Source of the DNA: Brenneria sp. hezel4-2-4
GTDB lineage: Bacteria > Pseudomonadota > Gammaproteobacteria > Enterobacterales > Enterobacteriaceae
Reading direction: 5' to 3'
NCBI RefSeq assembly: GCF_013155275.1
Contig: NZ_JABJXS010000002.1
Coordinates: 310,001 to 374,000, forward strand
Length of the DNA: 64,000 nt
Below are positions 49,727 through 59,577 of the stretch, piece by piece. The first letter of the stretch is position 1; every line of letters starts with the position of its first letter. Under the pieces are notes generated by a model. It had not been told where the DNA came from and made no database searches. It saw only the letters and a list, made by a program, of their open reading frames with translations. The translations under genes were made by a program, and so were the position numbers.

Positions 49727-50570
49727 GCAACAGCTTATCGACACGCTCGGTAAGCACTTTCCGGCGGTGGAACCCGCAGGTTTTCATTTTGCCCCGGTGA
49801 GCGGATTAAGCAGCGAAAGCTGGCGCATCAGCGCGCCGGGTTTCGCCGGGCTTGCTCGCCGGCAGTCGGCGGCCGGGCGCTTGTCTGGCACCGATCGTCA
49901 GCGGGAGTTTCGTCTATTGCGGCAGATGGCGGGCGCAGGACTGGCGCCGCGTCCGTTGCTGTGGGACGGCCGTTGGCTGATTGTCGAATGGGCGGCGGGA
50001 CGCGCGGCGACGGCGGCGGAGTTTTTTGACCTGCTGTGCAATGGCGATCTGGCGCGCTATCTCGTCCGTATTCATCAACGGCCGCGCAGTGGCTGCCCTT
50101 TGGCGTTAAAGCCGCTATTTGCCCGCCATTGGCAACAGATGGACGGCCGCCGCCGTTCACCGTCGCTGCTGCGCCTTCATCAGCATTTCCAGCGGGAGGC
50201 GTTGCCCCGCATGCTGGCCGTTGCGCCGCTGCATCTGGATATTCATGCGGAAAATCTGTTGCTGGCGGACGGGAAGATGATGCTTATCGATTGGGAATAT
50301 GCGGCGGATGGCGATATCGCGCTGGAACTGGCGTTTATTTTTCGCGCTAATCAACTGGATCCTGAGACGCAGCGGCGTTTTTTGCACACCTATCGCCAGC
50401 AGCGTCCGGGATTTTCCATTGCCTGCCTGCAACAGCATACGGCGCAGTGGTTGCCGTGGGTCGATTATCTGGCGCTGATGTGGTACGAAGTCCGCTGGCG
50501 TCAAACCGGACAGGATCGCTTTCTGCGCGCGCTGGCGCCGTTGCGTCGGCAGTTGGGGATTGGCGAATAA
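49707..50570 (+). CDS. thiK: Thiamine kinase
   Basis: A 287-residue choline-kinase-like (APH fold) enzyme that phosphorylates thiamine for salvage. Catalytic loop LHLDIHAENLLLADGKM and metal-binding LIDWEYAADGD are visible. The ATG lies inside the lpoB 3' end, indicating translational coupling. Local GC content is high compared with the surroundings. Confidence 0.92.
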   Translation: MAPSNIKQQLIDTLGKHFPAVEPAGFHFAPVSGLSSESWRISAPGFAGLARRQSAAGRLSGTDRQREFRLLRQMAGAGLAPRPLLWDGRWLIVEWAAGRAATAAEFFDLLCNGDLARYLVRIHQRPRSGCPLALKPLFARHWQQMDGRRRSPSLLRLHQHFQREALPRMLAVAPLHLDIHAENLLLADGKMMLIDWEYAADGDIALELAFIFRANQLDPETQRRFLHTYRQQRPGFSIACLQQHTAQWLPWVDYLALMWYEVRWRQTGQDRFLRALAPLRRQLGIGE

Positions 50571-50630
50571 TGGCGTTCGCATCCTGTCAGGATGATGAAT
50601 TAATTGCATTAAGTATTGAATGAGGTTTCC

Positions 50631-51659
50631 GTGGGCCCGGTAATGTTAGATGTGGCCAGCTATGAGCTGGATGCAGAAGATCGAGACGTGTTGGCGCATC
50701 CGCTGGTTGGCGGAGTGATTTTATTTAGCCGAAATTTTCACGATGCCGAACAACTGCGTGAGCTGGTGCGGCAGATCCGCGCCGCATCGCGCGATCGTCT
50801 GATTGTCGCGGTCGATCAGGAAGGCGGGCGGGTTCAGCGTTTCCGTGAAGGATTTACCCGCCTGCCGGCCGCCCAGGCTTTTGCCGCGTTGAATGCCGAA
50901 CCTGAAGCGCGTCGACTGGCCGAGGACGCCGGTTGGGTAATGGCGGCGGAGATGATCGCTATGGATATTGATATCAGCTTTGCGCCGGTATTGGATATCG
51001 GTCATCAAAGCGCCGCGATTGGCGAGCGGTCGTTCCATGATCGCCCGGAGACGGCGCTCATGATGGCCCAAAGCTTTATTCGCGGTATGCACCTTGCCGG
51101 AATGAAAGCGACGGGTAAACATTTTCCCGGTCATGGCGCGGTCAGCGCAGACTCGCATAAAGAGACGCCTCTGGATCCGCGGCCGCTGGATGAAATCCGC
51201 GCCCGTGATATGCTGATCTTCAGAGAACTGATTCAGCAACGGCAATTGGATGCGATTATGCCCGCCCACGTGATTTATACCGACGTCGATCCACGCCCGG
51301 CCAGCGGATCGCCGTTCTGGTTAAAGCAGGTGCTGCGGCAGGAACTGGACTTTGACGGGATCATCTTTTCCGATGATTTGTCAATGGAAGGCGCGGCGGT
51401 GATGGGAAGTTATCCGCAGCGTGCGCAGGCTTCGATAGAGGCCGGCTGTGACATGATTCTGGTATGTAACCAGCGGGGCGGCGCGGTAAGTATTTTGGAT
51501 AATCTGTCCCCGGTCAAAGCGGATCGCTTGAGCCGCTTATATCATCAGGGAGCGTTCTCCCGTCGGCAGTTGTTGGATTCGCCGCGATGGAAACAGGCAA
51601 ATCAGGCGCTTACGGAACTCAGCGCGCGCTGGCAAGCGTACAAAGACAACGGGAAATAG
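50631..51659 (+). CDS. nagZ: NagZ, beta-N-acetylglucosaminidase
   Basis: A 342-residue cytosolic GH3 enzyme of peptidoglycan recycling that frees 1,6-anhydro-MurNAc peptides. [20 protein letters not shown], the His/Asp dyad region [18 protein letters not shown] and the nucleophile Asp in [11 protein letters not shown] are present. Start at GTG 50631 (MGPVMLDV, as in E. coli) preceded by GAGG, rather than the TTG at 50616. Confidence 0.96.
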   Translation: MGPVMLDVASYELDAEDRDVLAHPLVGGVILFSRNFHDAEQLRELVRQIRAASRDRLIVAVDQEGGRVQRFREGFTRLPAAQAFAALNAEPEARRLAEDAGWVMAAEMIAMDIDISFAPVLDIGHQSAAIGERSFHDRPETALMMAQSFIRGMHLAGMKATGKHFPGHGAVSADSHKETPLDPRPLDEIRARDMLIFRELIQQRQLDAIMPAHVIYTDVDPRPASGSPFWLKQVLRQELDFDGIIFSDDLSMEGAAVMGSYPQRAQASIEAGCDMILVCNQRGGAVSILDNLSPVKADRLSRLYHQGAFSRRQLLDSPRWKQANQALTELSARWQAYKDNGK

Positions 51660-51716
51660 GGTACTTAGGTACGTCGTCTGCCACGCGGCGTACTCAAAAC
51701 AGTAGTGAGGATACCG

Positions 51717-52259
51717 ATGATTATCTACTTGCATGGTTTTGATTCAACCAGTCCCGGCAACCATGAGAAAGTGCTACAGCTTGAGTTCATCGATGATGAC
51801 GTTCGGTTGCTGAGCTATAGCACGCTGCATCCGCGTCATGATATGCAACACCTGCTGAAACAGGTAGATAAAATGATCCAGCAGGTTGACGACGAACATC
51901 CGCTGATATGCGGCGTCGGATTGGGCGGTTTCTGGGCTGAACGGATAGGTTTTCTGTGTAATATACGGCAGGTGATCTTTAACCCCAACCTTTACCCGCA
52001 GGAAAATATGGCGGGTAAAATCGATCGTCCGGAAGAATATCTGGATATTGCGACTAAATGTGTCGCCAATTTTCGTGAGAAAAACCGCAAACGCTGCCTG
52101 GTGGTGTTATCGCGTGAGGACGAAATGCTCGACAGTCAGCGTAGCGAGCAGACGCTGAGCGACTACTATGAAATCATTTGGGATGATATCCAGACGCACA
52201 AATTCAAAAACATCTCTCCTCATCTGCAACGTATGAAAGCGTTTAAAGTGCTGGGCTGA
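51717..52259 (+). CDS. ycfP: YcfP, UPF0227 alpha/beta-hydrolase-like protein
   Basis: A 180-residue small alpha/beta-hydrolase fold protein: [40 protein letters not shown] (the usual nucleophile Ser is replaced: GxGxG with Leu/Gly), FNPNLYP, and [10 protein letters not shown] at the end. The missing Ser suggests it is not a classical esterase. GTGAGG precedes ATG 51717. Confidence 0.93.
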   Translation: MIIYLHGFDSTSPGNHEKVLQLEFIDDDVRLLSYSTLHPRHDMQHLLKQVDKMIQQVDDEHPLICGVGLGGFWAERIGFLCNIRQVIFNPNLYPQENMAGKIDRPEEYLDIATKCVANFREKNRKRCLVVLSREDEMLDSQRSEQTLSDYYEIIWDDIQTHKFKNISPHLQRMKAFKVLG

Positions 52260-52391
52260 CCAGCGACCGGTTGAGGTCGCGCGTTGCGCCGTTTGTAGTG
52301 ACGCTGTCACTTTATTATGCTTGTCAAAACGGCTAATTTGCTGAAATAAAAATGAAATTTCAGGCTGTCCGTTCCTCTAACTGAAAATAAA

Positions 52392-52405
52392 TTGATATAT
52401 ATCAA
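52392..52405. promoter_or_regulatory. FNR-binding site upstream of ndh
   Basis: TTGATATATATCAA is an exact match to the FNR consensus TTGAT-N4-ATCAA and is the centre of a perfect 20-base palindrome (52389-52408). It lies about 140 bases before ndh, consistent with anaerobic repression by FNR as known in E. coli. Confidence 0.88.
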
Positions 52406-52541
52406 TTTTGGTATGACCAAATAACCTGGCATGCTATTCTTGCGGCAGATATCGAATTTAACCTACTCGAACCCTATGTAATATAAGGATATTATTATTT
52501 TACCCTTTATTAACCATTGGTTCACAATTTAGGGGGTCATT

Positions 52542-53846
52542 TTGACATTACCAAGTAAAAAAATCGTGATTGTCGGCGGGGGAGCCGGTGGACTTGAACT
52601 GGCGACCAGTCTGGGCCACACGTTAGGCCGTAAGAAGAAAGCGGAAGTGACGCTGGTGGATCGTAACCATAGCCATCTGTGGAAACCGCTGCTGCATGAA
52701 GTTGCGACCGGATCGCTGGATGATGATATGGATGCATTGAGCTATCTGGCCCATGCGCGTAATCACTATTTCCAGTTCCAGCTCGGAATGCTGACGGATA
52801 TCGATCGCCAACAGAAGACGATTCAACTGGCGGAAATCTGTGATGAGCAGGGCGACGTGCTGGTGAGCGCCCGTAAAATTCCCTATGACATTCTGGTGAT
52901 TGCGTTAGGCAGTACCTCGAACGACTTCGGCACGCCGGGCGTAAAAGATCACTGTATCTTCCTGGACAACCCGAAACAGGCGCGACGTTTCCATAATGAA
53001 ATGCTGAATCTGTTCCTGAAATTCACGGCCAGAACGGATGAGAAAGACCGGGTTAATATCGCCATCGTCGGCGGCGGAGCGACCGGCGTTGAACTGTCGG
53101 CCGAGCTGCATAATGCGGTGAAACAACTGCATAGCTATGGTTTTAATGGTCTGGATAAAGAAACGCTGAATGTCACGCTGGTGGAAGCCGGCGAGCGTAT
53201 TTTGCCCGCTTTGCCGCCGCGCATTTCCGCGGCCGCCCATCAGGAACTGACCAATATCGGCGTCCGGGTGTTAACCAAAACGATGGTGACCAGCGCCGAA
53301 GCGGGTGGGCTGAATACCAAAGACGGCGAGTTTATCGACGCCGATCTGATGGTCTGGGCCGCCGGGATTAAAGCGCCGGACGCCATGAAAGAGATCGCCG
53401 GTCTGGAAACCAACCGCATCAATCAACTGGTGGTGGAACCAACCTTACAGACTACCCGCGATCCCGATATTTTCGCCATTGGCGACTGTGCCTCCTGTCC
53501 GCAAGAGGGCGGCGGGTTTGTGCCGCCGCGGGCGCAGGCGGCTCACCAGATGGCGTCGCGCTGCCATGCCAATATCGTCGCGTTGCTGAACGGTCATACG
53601 CTGAAACCCTACGTCTATAAAGATCACGGTTCGCTGGTTTCGCTGTCTAAATTCAGTACGGTCGGCAGCCTGATGGGGAACCTGATGCGCGGCTCGGTGA
53701 TGGTGGAAGGGCGCATCGCCCGTTTCGTCTATATCTCGCTGTATCGCATGCACCAGGTTGCGCTGCACGGCTATGTTAAAACCGGTCTGATGATGTTGGT
53801 GGGCGGTATTAACCGGGTTATTCGTCCCCGCCTTAAATTGCATTGA
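52542..53846 (+). CDS. ndh: NDH-2, type II NADH:quinone dehydrogenase
   Basis: A 434-residue FAD-containing monotopic membrane enzyme that oxidises NADH without proton pumping. FAD-binding [22 protein letters not shown]-binding [39 protein letters not shown], and the C-terminal amphipathic helices ([18 protein letters not shown]). Start is TTG 52542 with AGGGGGT upstream; the N-terminus then aligns with E. coli. Confidence 0.97.
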   Translation: MTLPSKKIVIVGGGAGGLELATSLGHTLGRKKKAEVTLVDRNHSHLWKPLLHEVATGSLDDDMDALSYLAHARNHYFQFQLGMLTDIDRQQKTIQLAEICDEQGDVLVSARKIPYDILVIALGSTSNDFGTPGVKDHCIFLDNPKQARRFHNEMLNLFLKFTARTDEKDRVNIAIVGGGATGVELSAELHNAVKQLHSYGFNGLDKETLNVTLVEAGERILPALPPRISAAAHQELTNIGVRVLTKTMVTSAEAGGLNTKDGEFIDADLMVWAAGIKAPDAMKEIAGLETNRINQLVVEPTLQTTRDPDIFAIGDCASCPQEGGGFVPPRAQAAHQMASRCHANIVALLNGHTLKPYVYKDHGSLVSLSKFSTVGSLMGNLMRGSVMVEGRIARFVYISLYRMHQVALHGYVKTGLMMLVGGINRVIRPRLKLH

Positions 53847-53861
53847 TGCTGTCGTTCCCCG

Positions 53862-53889
53862 CCGCCTGCCTGCCGCAGGCGGTATTATT
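53862..53889 (+). terminator. Probable terminator after ndh
   Basis: CCGCCTGC pairs with GCAGGCGG (8 bp, 5-base loop) followed by TATTATT. 16 bases after the stop; the T run is interrupted. Confidence 0.55.
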
Positions 53890-54194
53890 CCGCACTGCCA
53901 GACAGGCCTTCCGGTAGTATAAAATATTGCCGATTAGCCCTTCCTGTTAAGATAATTCTCAAATAAAGACTTTTTATCATCGAAATAACATATTTGGTTA
54001 ATTAGTCTTATTGCGGCGCTCAGCAACATTGTGCAGACTTTTCACCGTTTACAGACGGCGTAGTACGCACGTCGCACATCCTGAATGCCGGGGTATTCAG
54101 GAAAAAATCACCGGATCCAAGGTATTTGATGTGAATCTTCATCAATGCGGTATTGCAGGTGGGAATGCGTGAGAATATATTCGGGAGGTATCCT
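53890..54194. other. ndh/ycfJ intergenic region
   Basis: About 300 bases with no gene; promoter and GGGAGGT ribosome-binding sequence of ycfJ at the right end. Confidence 0.6.
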
Positions 54195-54734
54195 GTGAAC
54201 AAGTCAATGTTAGCGGGTGTGGGTATCGGTGTGGCCGCCGCGTTGGGTGTGGCGGCGGTAGCGAGTATGGATGTTTTTTCATCTAAGCCGCAGTTTGCGC
54301 AGGTGCTTACGGCAACACCAATCAAAGAAACGGTTAAGACGCCTCGCCAGGAGTGCCGTAACGTCACGGCTACGCATCGTCGTCCGGTTCAGGATGAACA
54401 TAAAATCGCCGGTTCAGTGTTGGGCGCGGTGGCGGGCGGTGTGCTGGGCCACCAGATTGGCGGCGGTCGCGGCAAAGATGTGGCGACGGTGGCCGGCGCG
54501 TTAGCGGGGGGATATGCCGGCAACAAAGTTCAGGGCAGCATGCAGGATAATGATACTTACACGACGACGCAGCAGCGCTGTCAGACCGTGTATGACAAAT
54601 CGCAAAAAGTATTGGGTTATGACGTTACCTATAAAATTGGCGATCAGCAGGGGAAAATTCGTATGGACCGCGATCCCGGCACACAGATCCCGGTAGACAA
54701 AAAGGGTCAGCTGATTCTTAACCAGCAGACCTGA
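54195..54734 (+). CDS. ycfJ: YcfJ, glycine-zipper 2TM protein
   Basis: A 179-residue envelope protein: N-terminal signal or anchor (MLAGVGIGVAAALGVAAVAS), then the Gly-zipper hairpin AGSVLGAVAGGVLGHQIGGG and VATVAGALAGGYAGNKVQG. A C-terminal domain with conserved Cys (QQRCQTVYDKSQ) follows. Related to the 17-kDa surface antigen and SlyB families. GTG 54195 with GGGAGGT at proper spacing is preferred over the longer frame. It follows ndh as in E. coli. Confidence 0.92.
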   Translation: MNKSMLAGVGIGVAAALGVAAVASMDVFSSKPQFAQVLTATPIKETVKTPRQECRNVTATHRRPVQDEHKIAGSVLGAVAGGVLGHQIGGGRGKDVATVAGALAGGYAGNKVQGSMQDNDTYTTTQQRCQTVYDKSQKVLGYDVTYKIGDQQGKIRMDRDPGTQIPVDKKGQLILNQQT

Positions 54735-55052
54735 TACGCGTCAGTTCGAGCGAGCGCTCTTTTTTACGCTGCGCAGATAGCGCCATTCTCTGAGCAGCGT
54801 TTTTCTTCCGTCACTCCTCCGCTTGCCTTCTCTTTTCTCACTCGCCTGCCTCCCGGTGAAATAAAAGAATCTTTATATATTGCAGTAAATTACGCTGACG
54901 AAAAACGTAATTACCGAGTTTTTTAGGGTTCTTGTTAACAAAAGGAAAAACAATTAGCAACAAATAAATCAGACCCTGTATTATCCGCTTCGGATCTACC
55001 TGCATCTATATAGTGATAAAAAAATACAATAATGGGGAATGAGTAAACTTAT
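54735..55052. other. Spacer between ycfJ and the second chemoreceptor gene
   Basis: 318 bases, no gene. A short GAGCG/CGCTC hairpin followed by TTTTTT (about 54748-54765) may end ycfJ transcription. The rest is AT-rich leader of the chemoreceptor gene; no sigma-28 consensus was seen. Confidence 0.5.
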
Positions 55053-56666
55053 ATGTCACACAGCCTTTCAATCAAAAATCTTTCCGTGTCAAAAAAACTT
55101 TCTCTTGGTTTCGGCTTATTGCTGGTAGTGGCGCTGGGGCTATCGCTAGTTGGTCTTTGGGGGCTGCATAATAGCGGACAATCCACGCAGCGGCTGGATC
55201 GGCTGAGTTTGCTTTACGACGGAAGCGTCGCCGCCCGTGACGCCAACTTTATGTATGCGCTGGATAACAATCCGCAACACATCGAAAGGCATATGCAATC
55301 CCTTGATAATATTGTTAAAACCCTGCGATTGTTACAGGACGAAATTGCCTCCGGCGACTGGCCGGCGGAAGACCTTGAGTTGGTAAAACAGCTGAATACC
55401 CATGTGGATAACTACCTGGTCAGCTACCGGGATACGAGAGCCACGGCCGTCAGCAAAGACGATCTGTTAATGCTTAACGGACTTCTCGGCGCGATTCAGG
55501 AAGATATCAACAAGGTGTATTACAAGGAAGGGGAGCGTGTCGCCCAAAATATTTCTTCCGGGAATTACCGACTGCTGATCATTACGCTGGCCGCCATTGC
55601 GCTCGGCGTATTGGCGGCGGTTGTACTGTCCGGACAGATCGTCCGCCCGCTGGGGGAGGCGGTTCAGGCCGCCCGCGCCATTGCGGCCGGTAATCTGACC
55701 GTGGCGTTGCACAGTGAACGTCGTGATGAGCTGGGGCAACTGATCGGTGCGATGTCGGAGATGAGCGATAATCTGCACGGTATGATCGATAATATTCGCC
55801 GCAGTGCTGAGCAAGTATTCAACGCATCGGGGCAGATTCTGGCCGGCAATACGGATTTGGCGGCGCGAACCGAAGAGCAGGCGTCAGCCATTGAAGAAAC
55901 CGCCGCCAGTATGGAACAGCTCACCGGCACGGTGAAGAAGAATGCCGACAATGCCCAGATCGCCAATAAACTGTCCGACCAGGCGGCGCAGACGGCCAAA
56001 AAAGGCGGCGAACAGGTCGGCGGTATCGTCGCAACGATGGGCGACATTGAACGGGGATCCCGGCGTATCGGTGAAATCACCTCGGTAATCAACAGCATCG
56101 CCTTTCAGACCAATATTCTGGCCCTTAATGCGGCGGTGGAAGCGGCGCGTGCCGGCGAGTCCGGGCGCGGGTTTGCCGTGGTGGCTGGCGAGGTTCGCAA
56201 TCTTGCTCAGCGTAGCGCGCAGGCCGCCAAGGAGATCGAAGGGTTGATTGGCGAGTCCGTTATTCAGATCAGCAGCGGCGCCACACAGGCGGAAAATGGC
56301 GGGCAGACGGTGCAGGATATCGTGCAGTCGGTTACGCAGGTGAACGATCTTATGGGTGAGATTAGTATTGCTTCCGACGAGCAAAGTAAAGGCATCCATC
56401 AGGTCGCGCTGGCGATTGGCGAAATGGAGCAATCTACCCAGCAGAACGCCGCACTGGTTGAAGAATCGGCCGCAGCCGCGGCCTCGCTTGAAGAGCAGGC
56501 GCGGCAGTTAATGCAGTCCGTTGCCAGTTTCCAACTCAAACAGGGCCGTTCGGTCGCCTCATCCGACAGGGCATTGCCGGTTGCCGCGGTGCCCCGGCCG
56601 TCGGTGCCGCGGCTGGCGACGGCATCCGCCGCCCGGCCGTCGAACGATAACTGGGAAACCTTTTAA
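55053..56666 (+). CDS. Methyl-accepting chemotaxis protein with NWETF tether
   Basis: A 537-residue transmembrane chemoreceptor. TM1 (LGFGLLLVVALGLSLVGLWG), a periplasmic helical domain to about 170, TM2 (LLIITLAAIALGVLAAVVLS), HAMP (about 190-245), and the signalling coiled coil with the tip AFQTNILALNAAVEAARAGE near 350. It ends exactly with NWETF, the CheR/CheB-binding pentapeptide, so it is probably a high-abundance type receptor. Codon use is GC-rich. It stands next to an orphan GltI-type binding protein (convergent). Ligand unknown. Confidence 0.95.
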   Translation: MSHSLSIKNLSVSKKLSLGFGLLLVVALGLSLVGLWGLHNSGQSTQRLDRLSLLYDGSVAARDANFMYALDNNPQHIERHMQSLDNIVKTLRLLQDEIASGDWPAEDLELVKQLNTHVDNYLVSYRDTRATAVSKDDLLMLNGLLGAIQEDINKVYYKEGERVAQNISSGNYRLLIITLAAIALGVLAAVVLSGQIVRPLGEAVQAARAIAAGNLTVALHSERRDELGQLIGAMSEMSDNLHGMIDNIRRSAEQVFNASGQILAGNTDLAARTEEQASAIEETAASMEQLTGTVKKNADNAQIANKLSDQAAQTAKKGGEQVGGIVATMGDIERGSRRIGEITSVINSIAFQTNILALNAAVEAARAGESGRGFAVVAGEVRNLAQRSAQAAKEIEGLIGESVIQISSGATQAENGGQTVQDIVQSVTQVNDLMGEISIASDEQSKGIHQVALAIGEMEQSTQQNAALVEESAAAAASLEEQARQLMQSVASFQLKQGRSVASSDRALPVAAVPRPSVPRLATASAARPSNDNWETF

Positions 56667-56698
56667 GACACGCCCATCTCGTCCTATCGACGGTCGTC

Positions 56699-56722
56699 CC
56701 GCCCGGTATTTATCGGGCGGGA
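56699..56722. terminator. Hairpin between the chemoreceptor and gltI genes
   Basis: CCCGCCCG pairs with CGGGCGGG (8 bp, 8-base loop) between two convergent stop codons; no T run on either strand. Confidence 0.5.
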
Positions 56723-56757
56723 GTGTCGCGTAAGCGCTGTAACCGGCTTTCCTCGTG

Positions 56758-57666
56758 TTACAGGATATGATCGTTGGGGGCTTTGAACAGCGTTTTCATA
56801 TCATCCGACATGGCAAAATTCATATTGATATTTTTGGGTGGGATCGGCTGGGTAAACCAGCGCTGATACCATTTTTCCGCCTCACCCGTGGTTTGCGCCT
56901 GCTCGATAGTTTCATCCATCAGCTTTTTAAAGGCGGGATCGTTTTTACGCAACATGCAGCCATAGGCTTCATGAGACTGCGGGGTTCCCACGATTTCCCA
57001 TTGGTCGGGTTTTTTCGCCTTGGCGCGTTCACCGGCCAGCAACGGATCGTCCATGTAGAAAGCAACGGCCCGTCCGCTTTCCAGCGTACGGAATGCATCG
57101 CTGTGATCTTTGGACGAAATGATGCGCATCTTCATGCTGTTTTTATCATTCAACTGGTTGAGTAGAATTTCGTTGGTGGTGCCGGCGGTCGTCGTGACCG
57201 GTTTTCCTGACAGATCCTGAAAATCGTTGATGCCGCTGTCTTTTTTAACCAATAATTTCCCCCCGACAATAAAGATGGAGTTGGAGAACGCCACCTGTTT
57301 CTGACGTTCCGCATTGTTGGTGGTGGAGCCGCATTCAAAATCAATGGTGCCGTTTTGCAGCAGCGGAATACGCGTCTGTGAGGTGATAGGCAGCATTTTC
57401 ACCGTCAGATTGGGCTGATTAAGCTGTTTTTTCACCGCTTCGACAATCGCATTGGCATATTCCTGCGAGTATCCGACGACTTTCTGCTGGTTATCATAGT
57501 AGGAAAAGGGCACGGAGGATTCACGATGGCCGACGACGATGGTGCCGGTATCCTGAATCTTCTTAAGCGTGTCGGTTTGAACCGCTCCGGTTTCGGCGTT
57601 CGCAGCCTGGGCGGCGTTGCCGACGACTCCGAACAGAACCAGCGATACCAGCGTTTGTATTTTCAT
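56758..57666 (-). CDS. gltI: GltI-type glutamate/aspartate-binding periplasmic protein (orphan)
   Basis: A 302-residue ABC-type solute-binding protein. Signal peptide (MKIQTLVSLVLFGVVGNAAQ, then AANA) and the family-3 fold: VGHRESSVPFSYYDNQQKVV, FECGSTTNNAERQKQVAFS, GRAVAFYMDDPLLAGERAKA and KNINMNFAMSDDMKTLFKAP. The sequence follows E. coli GltI almost throughout, including the ligand-pocket Arg of VGHRESS. However no gltJKL permease genes adjoin it; yegD lies upstream and a chemoreceptor converges on it. It may feed a distant transporter or act in sensing. ATG 57666 chosen; the 32-codon extension lacks support. Confidence 0.9.
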   Translation of the reverse strand: MKIQTLVSLVLFGVVGNAAQAANAETGAVQTDTLKKIQDTGTIVVGHRESSVPFSYYDNQQKVVGYSQEYANAIVEAVKKQLNQPNLTVKMLPITSQTRIPLLQNGTIDFECGSTTNNAERQKQVAFSNSIFIVGGKLLVKKDSGINDFQDLSGKPVTTTAGTTNEILLNQLNDKNSMKMRIISSKDHSDAFRTLESGRAVAFYMDDPLLAGERAKAKKPDQWEIVGTPQSHEAYGCMLRKNDPAFKKLMDETIEQAQTTGEAEKWYQRWFTQPIPPKNINMNFAMSDDMKTLFKAPNDHIL

Positions 57667-58036
57667 TACGTTCTCCGTTGTGATGTCTGAGCGCTTGCCT
57701 ATACGTGTGGCGAGCGCGGTAAGGCTTGTTGGCAGGGGCGAGTGCCCGCGGTAAAACGACATCGAATAGGCAGGATCGCCTGCTTAGGGTGCCGGGTATA
57801 AAGCAATATTAGTGCCATATGTGGACTCTGGACAGGCGGCAAATCATCTCCCGGGCTATGGCGCGCGGGAAATGGGCACGGAGTCTTAATAACGCGCAGG
57901 CATAATCGCGGCAGGTTGATGGATAGAGCAGGGCTGAATGATGCGATGCACTATCGGGGGGCGGTGCGGTGCACCGCTTGCGAATACACTGGCTGCCGGG
58001 GGCCGCGGCAGGATAACCTCATCCGGCATTGGGGCG
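57667..58036. other. gltI upstream region, GC-rich, gene-free
   Basis: 370 bases between yegD and gltI. The frame across 57886-58137 overlaps the yegD end and is rejected. I see a short GCAGG/CCTGC hairpin near 57770 and no recognisable operator. Confidence 0.5.
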
Positions 58037-59389
58037 TTAATCGCGGAATAAAATCTCCGCCCAACGGGCCAGGCCGGCAGTGACGGAGCCAAAATCGTTT
58101 CCACTGGCGATAGGAATACCCGGCAACTGGCGTTCAATTGCCTGGCGCAGCAGCGGGGAGCGGGCGCTACCGCCGGTCAGATAGATGACATCCGGCCGGG
58201 TTTGGCTGGTCTTCAGCGCTTGTTCGATCTGCTGCTGAATGCGCAGCAACGGCTGGGCTATCGCCGCGTTCAATTCGCTATTGTCGATGATGGTCGTCAG
58301 GCCCGGTTCGACAAAGTGCAGGTCGGCGTTTGTCTGTTCTGCGTCGGATAAGGTGATTTTGCTCTCTTCCGCCAGCTGTACCAGGCGATAGCCCAGCCGC
58401 TGACGCCAGACGCTAAGCAGGCGTCTTACTGCATCGGGTCGTTGTGCATCGCGTATCATTTCATCGATCAGGGTACGACACGCCGCACTGTAAAAGTCTT
58501 TCTGCGCCGGAATATCGTTGATCGCCACCGCATTCCACCAGGGCAGGCTGGGCAGGGGGATGCCTTTTTCCGTCTCGCCGTTCATACCCAGCATGGGCAT
58601 CAATTGCCTGAAGGCCAGCATGATATCCAGATCGTTACCGCCTACCCGGCAGCCGCTGTGCCCTAACAAACTTTGTTGACGCTCTCGTTGATGGCGCCAG
58701 TCAGGGCCCATCAACAGCATTGAGCAGTCGGTGGTTCCTCCGCCGATATCCACTACCAGCACGCGGGTTTCACTGCTGAGCGTAGCTTCAAAATCCAATC
58801 CGGCGGCGACCGGTTCAAACTGAAACATCACCTGTTGGAAACCTGCGCGCTGCGCGGCGCGATCCAGAATGCCCTGGGCTTGCTGGTTGGCTTCTTCGCC
58901 GCCAATACTCTGGAAGTTGATCGGCCGGCCGATCACCGCCTGTGTGATGGATTGCCCAAGCTGTTGCTCGGCCTGCCGGCGTATGTGCAGCATCATGGCG
59001 CAGACCAGATCCTCAAACAGCGCGATCTGCTGAGGCTTGAGGCCGACAGCGCCAAGAAACGATTTGGGGGACTTAACGAACCAGGTCTCTTCAGGATCGA
59101 CGATATAGTGCGCTAACGCGGCGCGTCCGAATTTCACGCTGTCCGACTGCACACGAATATCTTCGTCGCGGTTAACGCTGATGGCGCGCCGCAGCAACTG
59201 GGCGTTTTCTCCCGTGGCCTCTACCTGATGGCAGCGCCATAGCCACTCGCTGACCGCTTCGCGCGCCGGGGCGCAGAGCAGTGAGGATAGATAAGGGGAC
59301 TTGTTTTCCAGCGGCACCAGTTGCGGTGTACCGGCATTCATTACCGCCACGGAACAGTTGGCCGTGCCATAGTCAAAACCTATAAACAT
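58037..59389 (-). CDS. yegD: YegD, Hsp70-like actin-fold ATPase
   Basis: A 450-residue Hsp70-related protein consisting of the nucleotide-binding domain without the usual substrate-binding domain. Phosphate-1 motif FIGFDYGTANCSVAVM, phosphate-2 VLVVDIGGGTTDCSMLL, and adenosine motif VIYLTGGSARSPLLRQAI are present. It matches E. coli YegD over its whole length. Client and role unknown. In E. coli the gene lies in another part of the chromosome. Confidence 0.94.
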   Translation of the reverse strand: MFIGFDYGTANCSVAVMNAGTPQLVPLENKSPYLSSLLCAPAREAVSEWLWRCHQVEATGENAQLLRRAISVNRDEDIRVQSDSVKFGRAALAHYIVDPEETWFVKSPKSFLGAVGLKPQQIALFEDLVCAMMLHIRRQAEQQLGQSITQAVIGRPINFQSIGGEEANQQAQGILDRAAQRAGFQQVMFQFEPVAAGLDFEATLSSETRVLVVDIGGGTTDCSMLLMGPDWRHQRERQQSLLGHSGCRVGGNDLDIMLAFRQLMPMLGMNGETEKGIPLPSLPWWNAVAINDIPAQKDFYSAACRTLIDEMIRDAQRPDAVRRLLSVWRQRLGYRLVQLAEESKITLSDAEQTNADLHFVEPGLTTIIDNSELNAAIAQPLLRIQQQIEQALKTSQTRPDVIYLTGGSARSPLLRQAIERQLPGIPIASGNDFGSVTAGLARWAEILFRD

Positions 59390-59445
59390 CCTGAATTACC
59401 CATGTCATAAAAAACGTCTGGAACGTTTTTCAACGTTGCGCAGCA

Positions 59446-59463
59446 ACGGCCCGTCATAAAAAA
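59446..59463. repeat. 18-base string shared with 29985-30002
   Basis: acggcccgtcataaaaaa occurs here between mfd and yegD and again at 29985-30002 between the ABM gene and rne. Both copies are intergenic, near a hairpin and an A tract. Meaning unknown. Confidence 0.4.
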
Positions 59464-59537
59464 GGGTGGGGACTTTACTGCGTTAATCCCGTGGTTGTAA
59501 AGGGGGAAGAACGACATACGCCGGTTGCCGGCGTTAT

Positions 59538-59560
59538 GCCCTTCCGGTGTAAGGAAGGGC
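59538..59560 (-). terminator. Hairpin after mfd
   Basis: GCCCTTCC pairs with GGAAGGGC (8 bp, 7-base loop) 18 bases after the mfd stop. No T run on the minus strand, so efficiency is doubtful. Confidence 0.5.
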
Positions 59561-59577
59561 GAGGCGGTTTCTATAGC

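Noticed and set aside
57886-58137. 83-codon frame overlapping the end of yegD
   Set aside because: It overlaps the conserved yegD C-terminus in another frame and has a Pro/Ala-rich, unprotein-like sequence.
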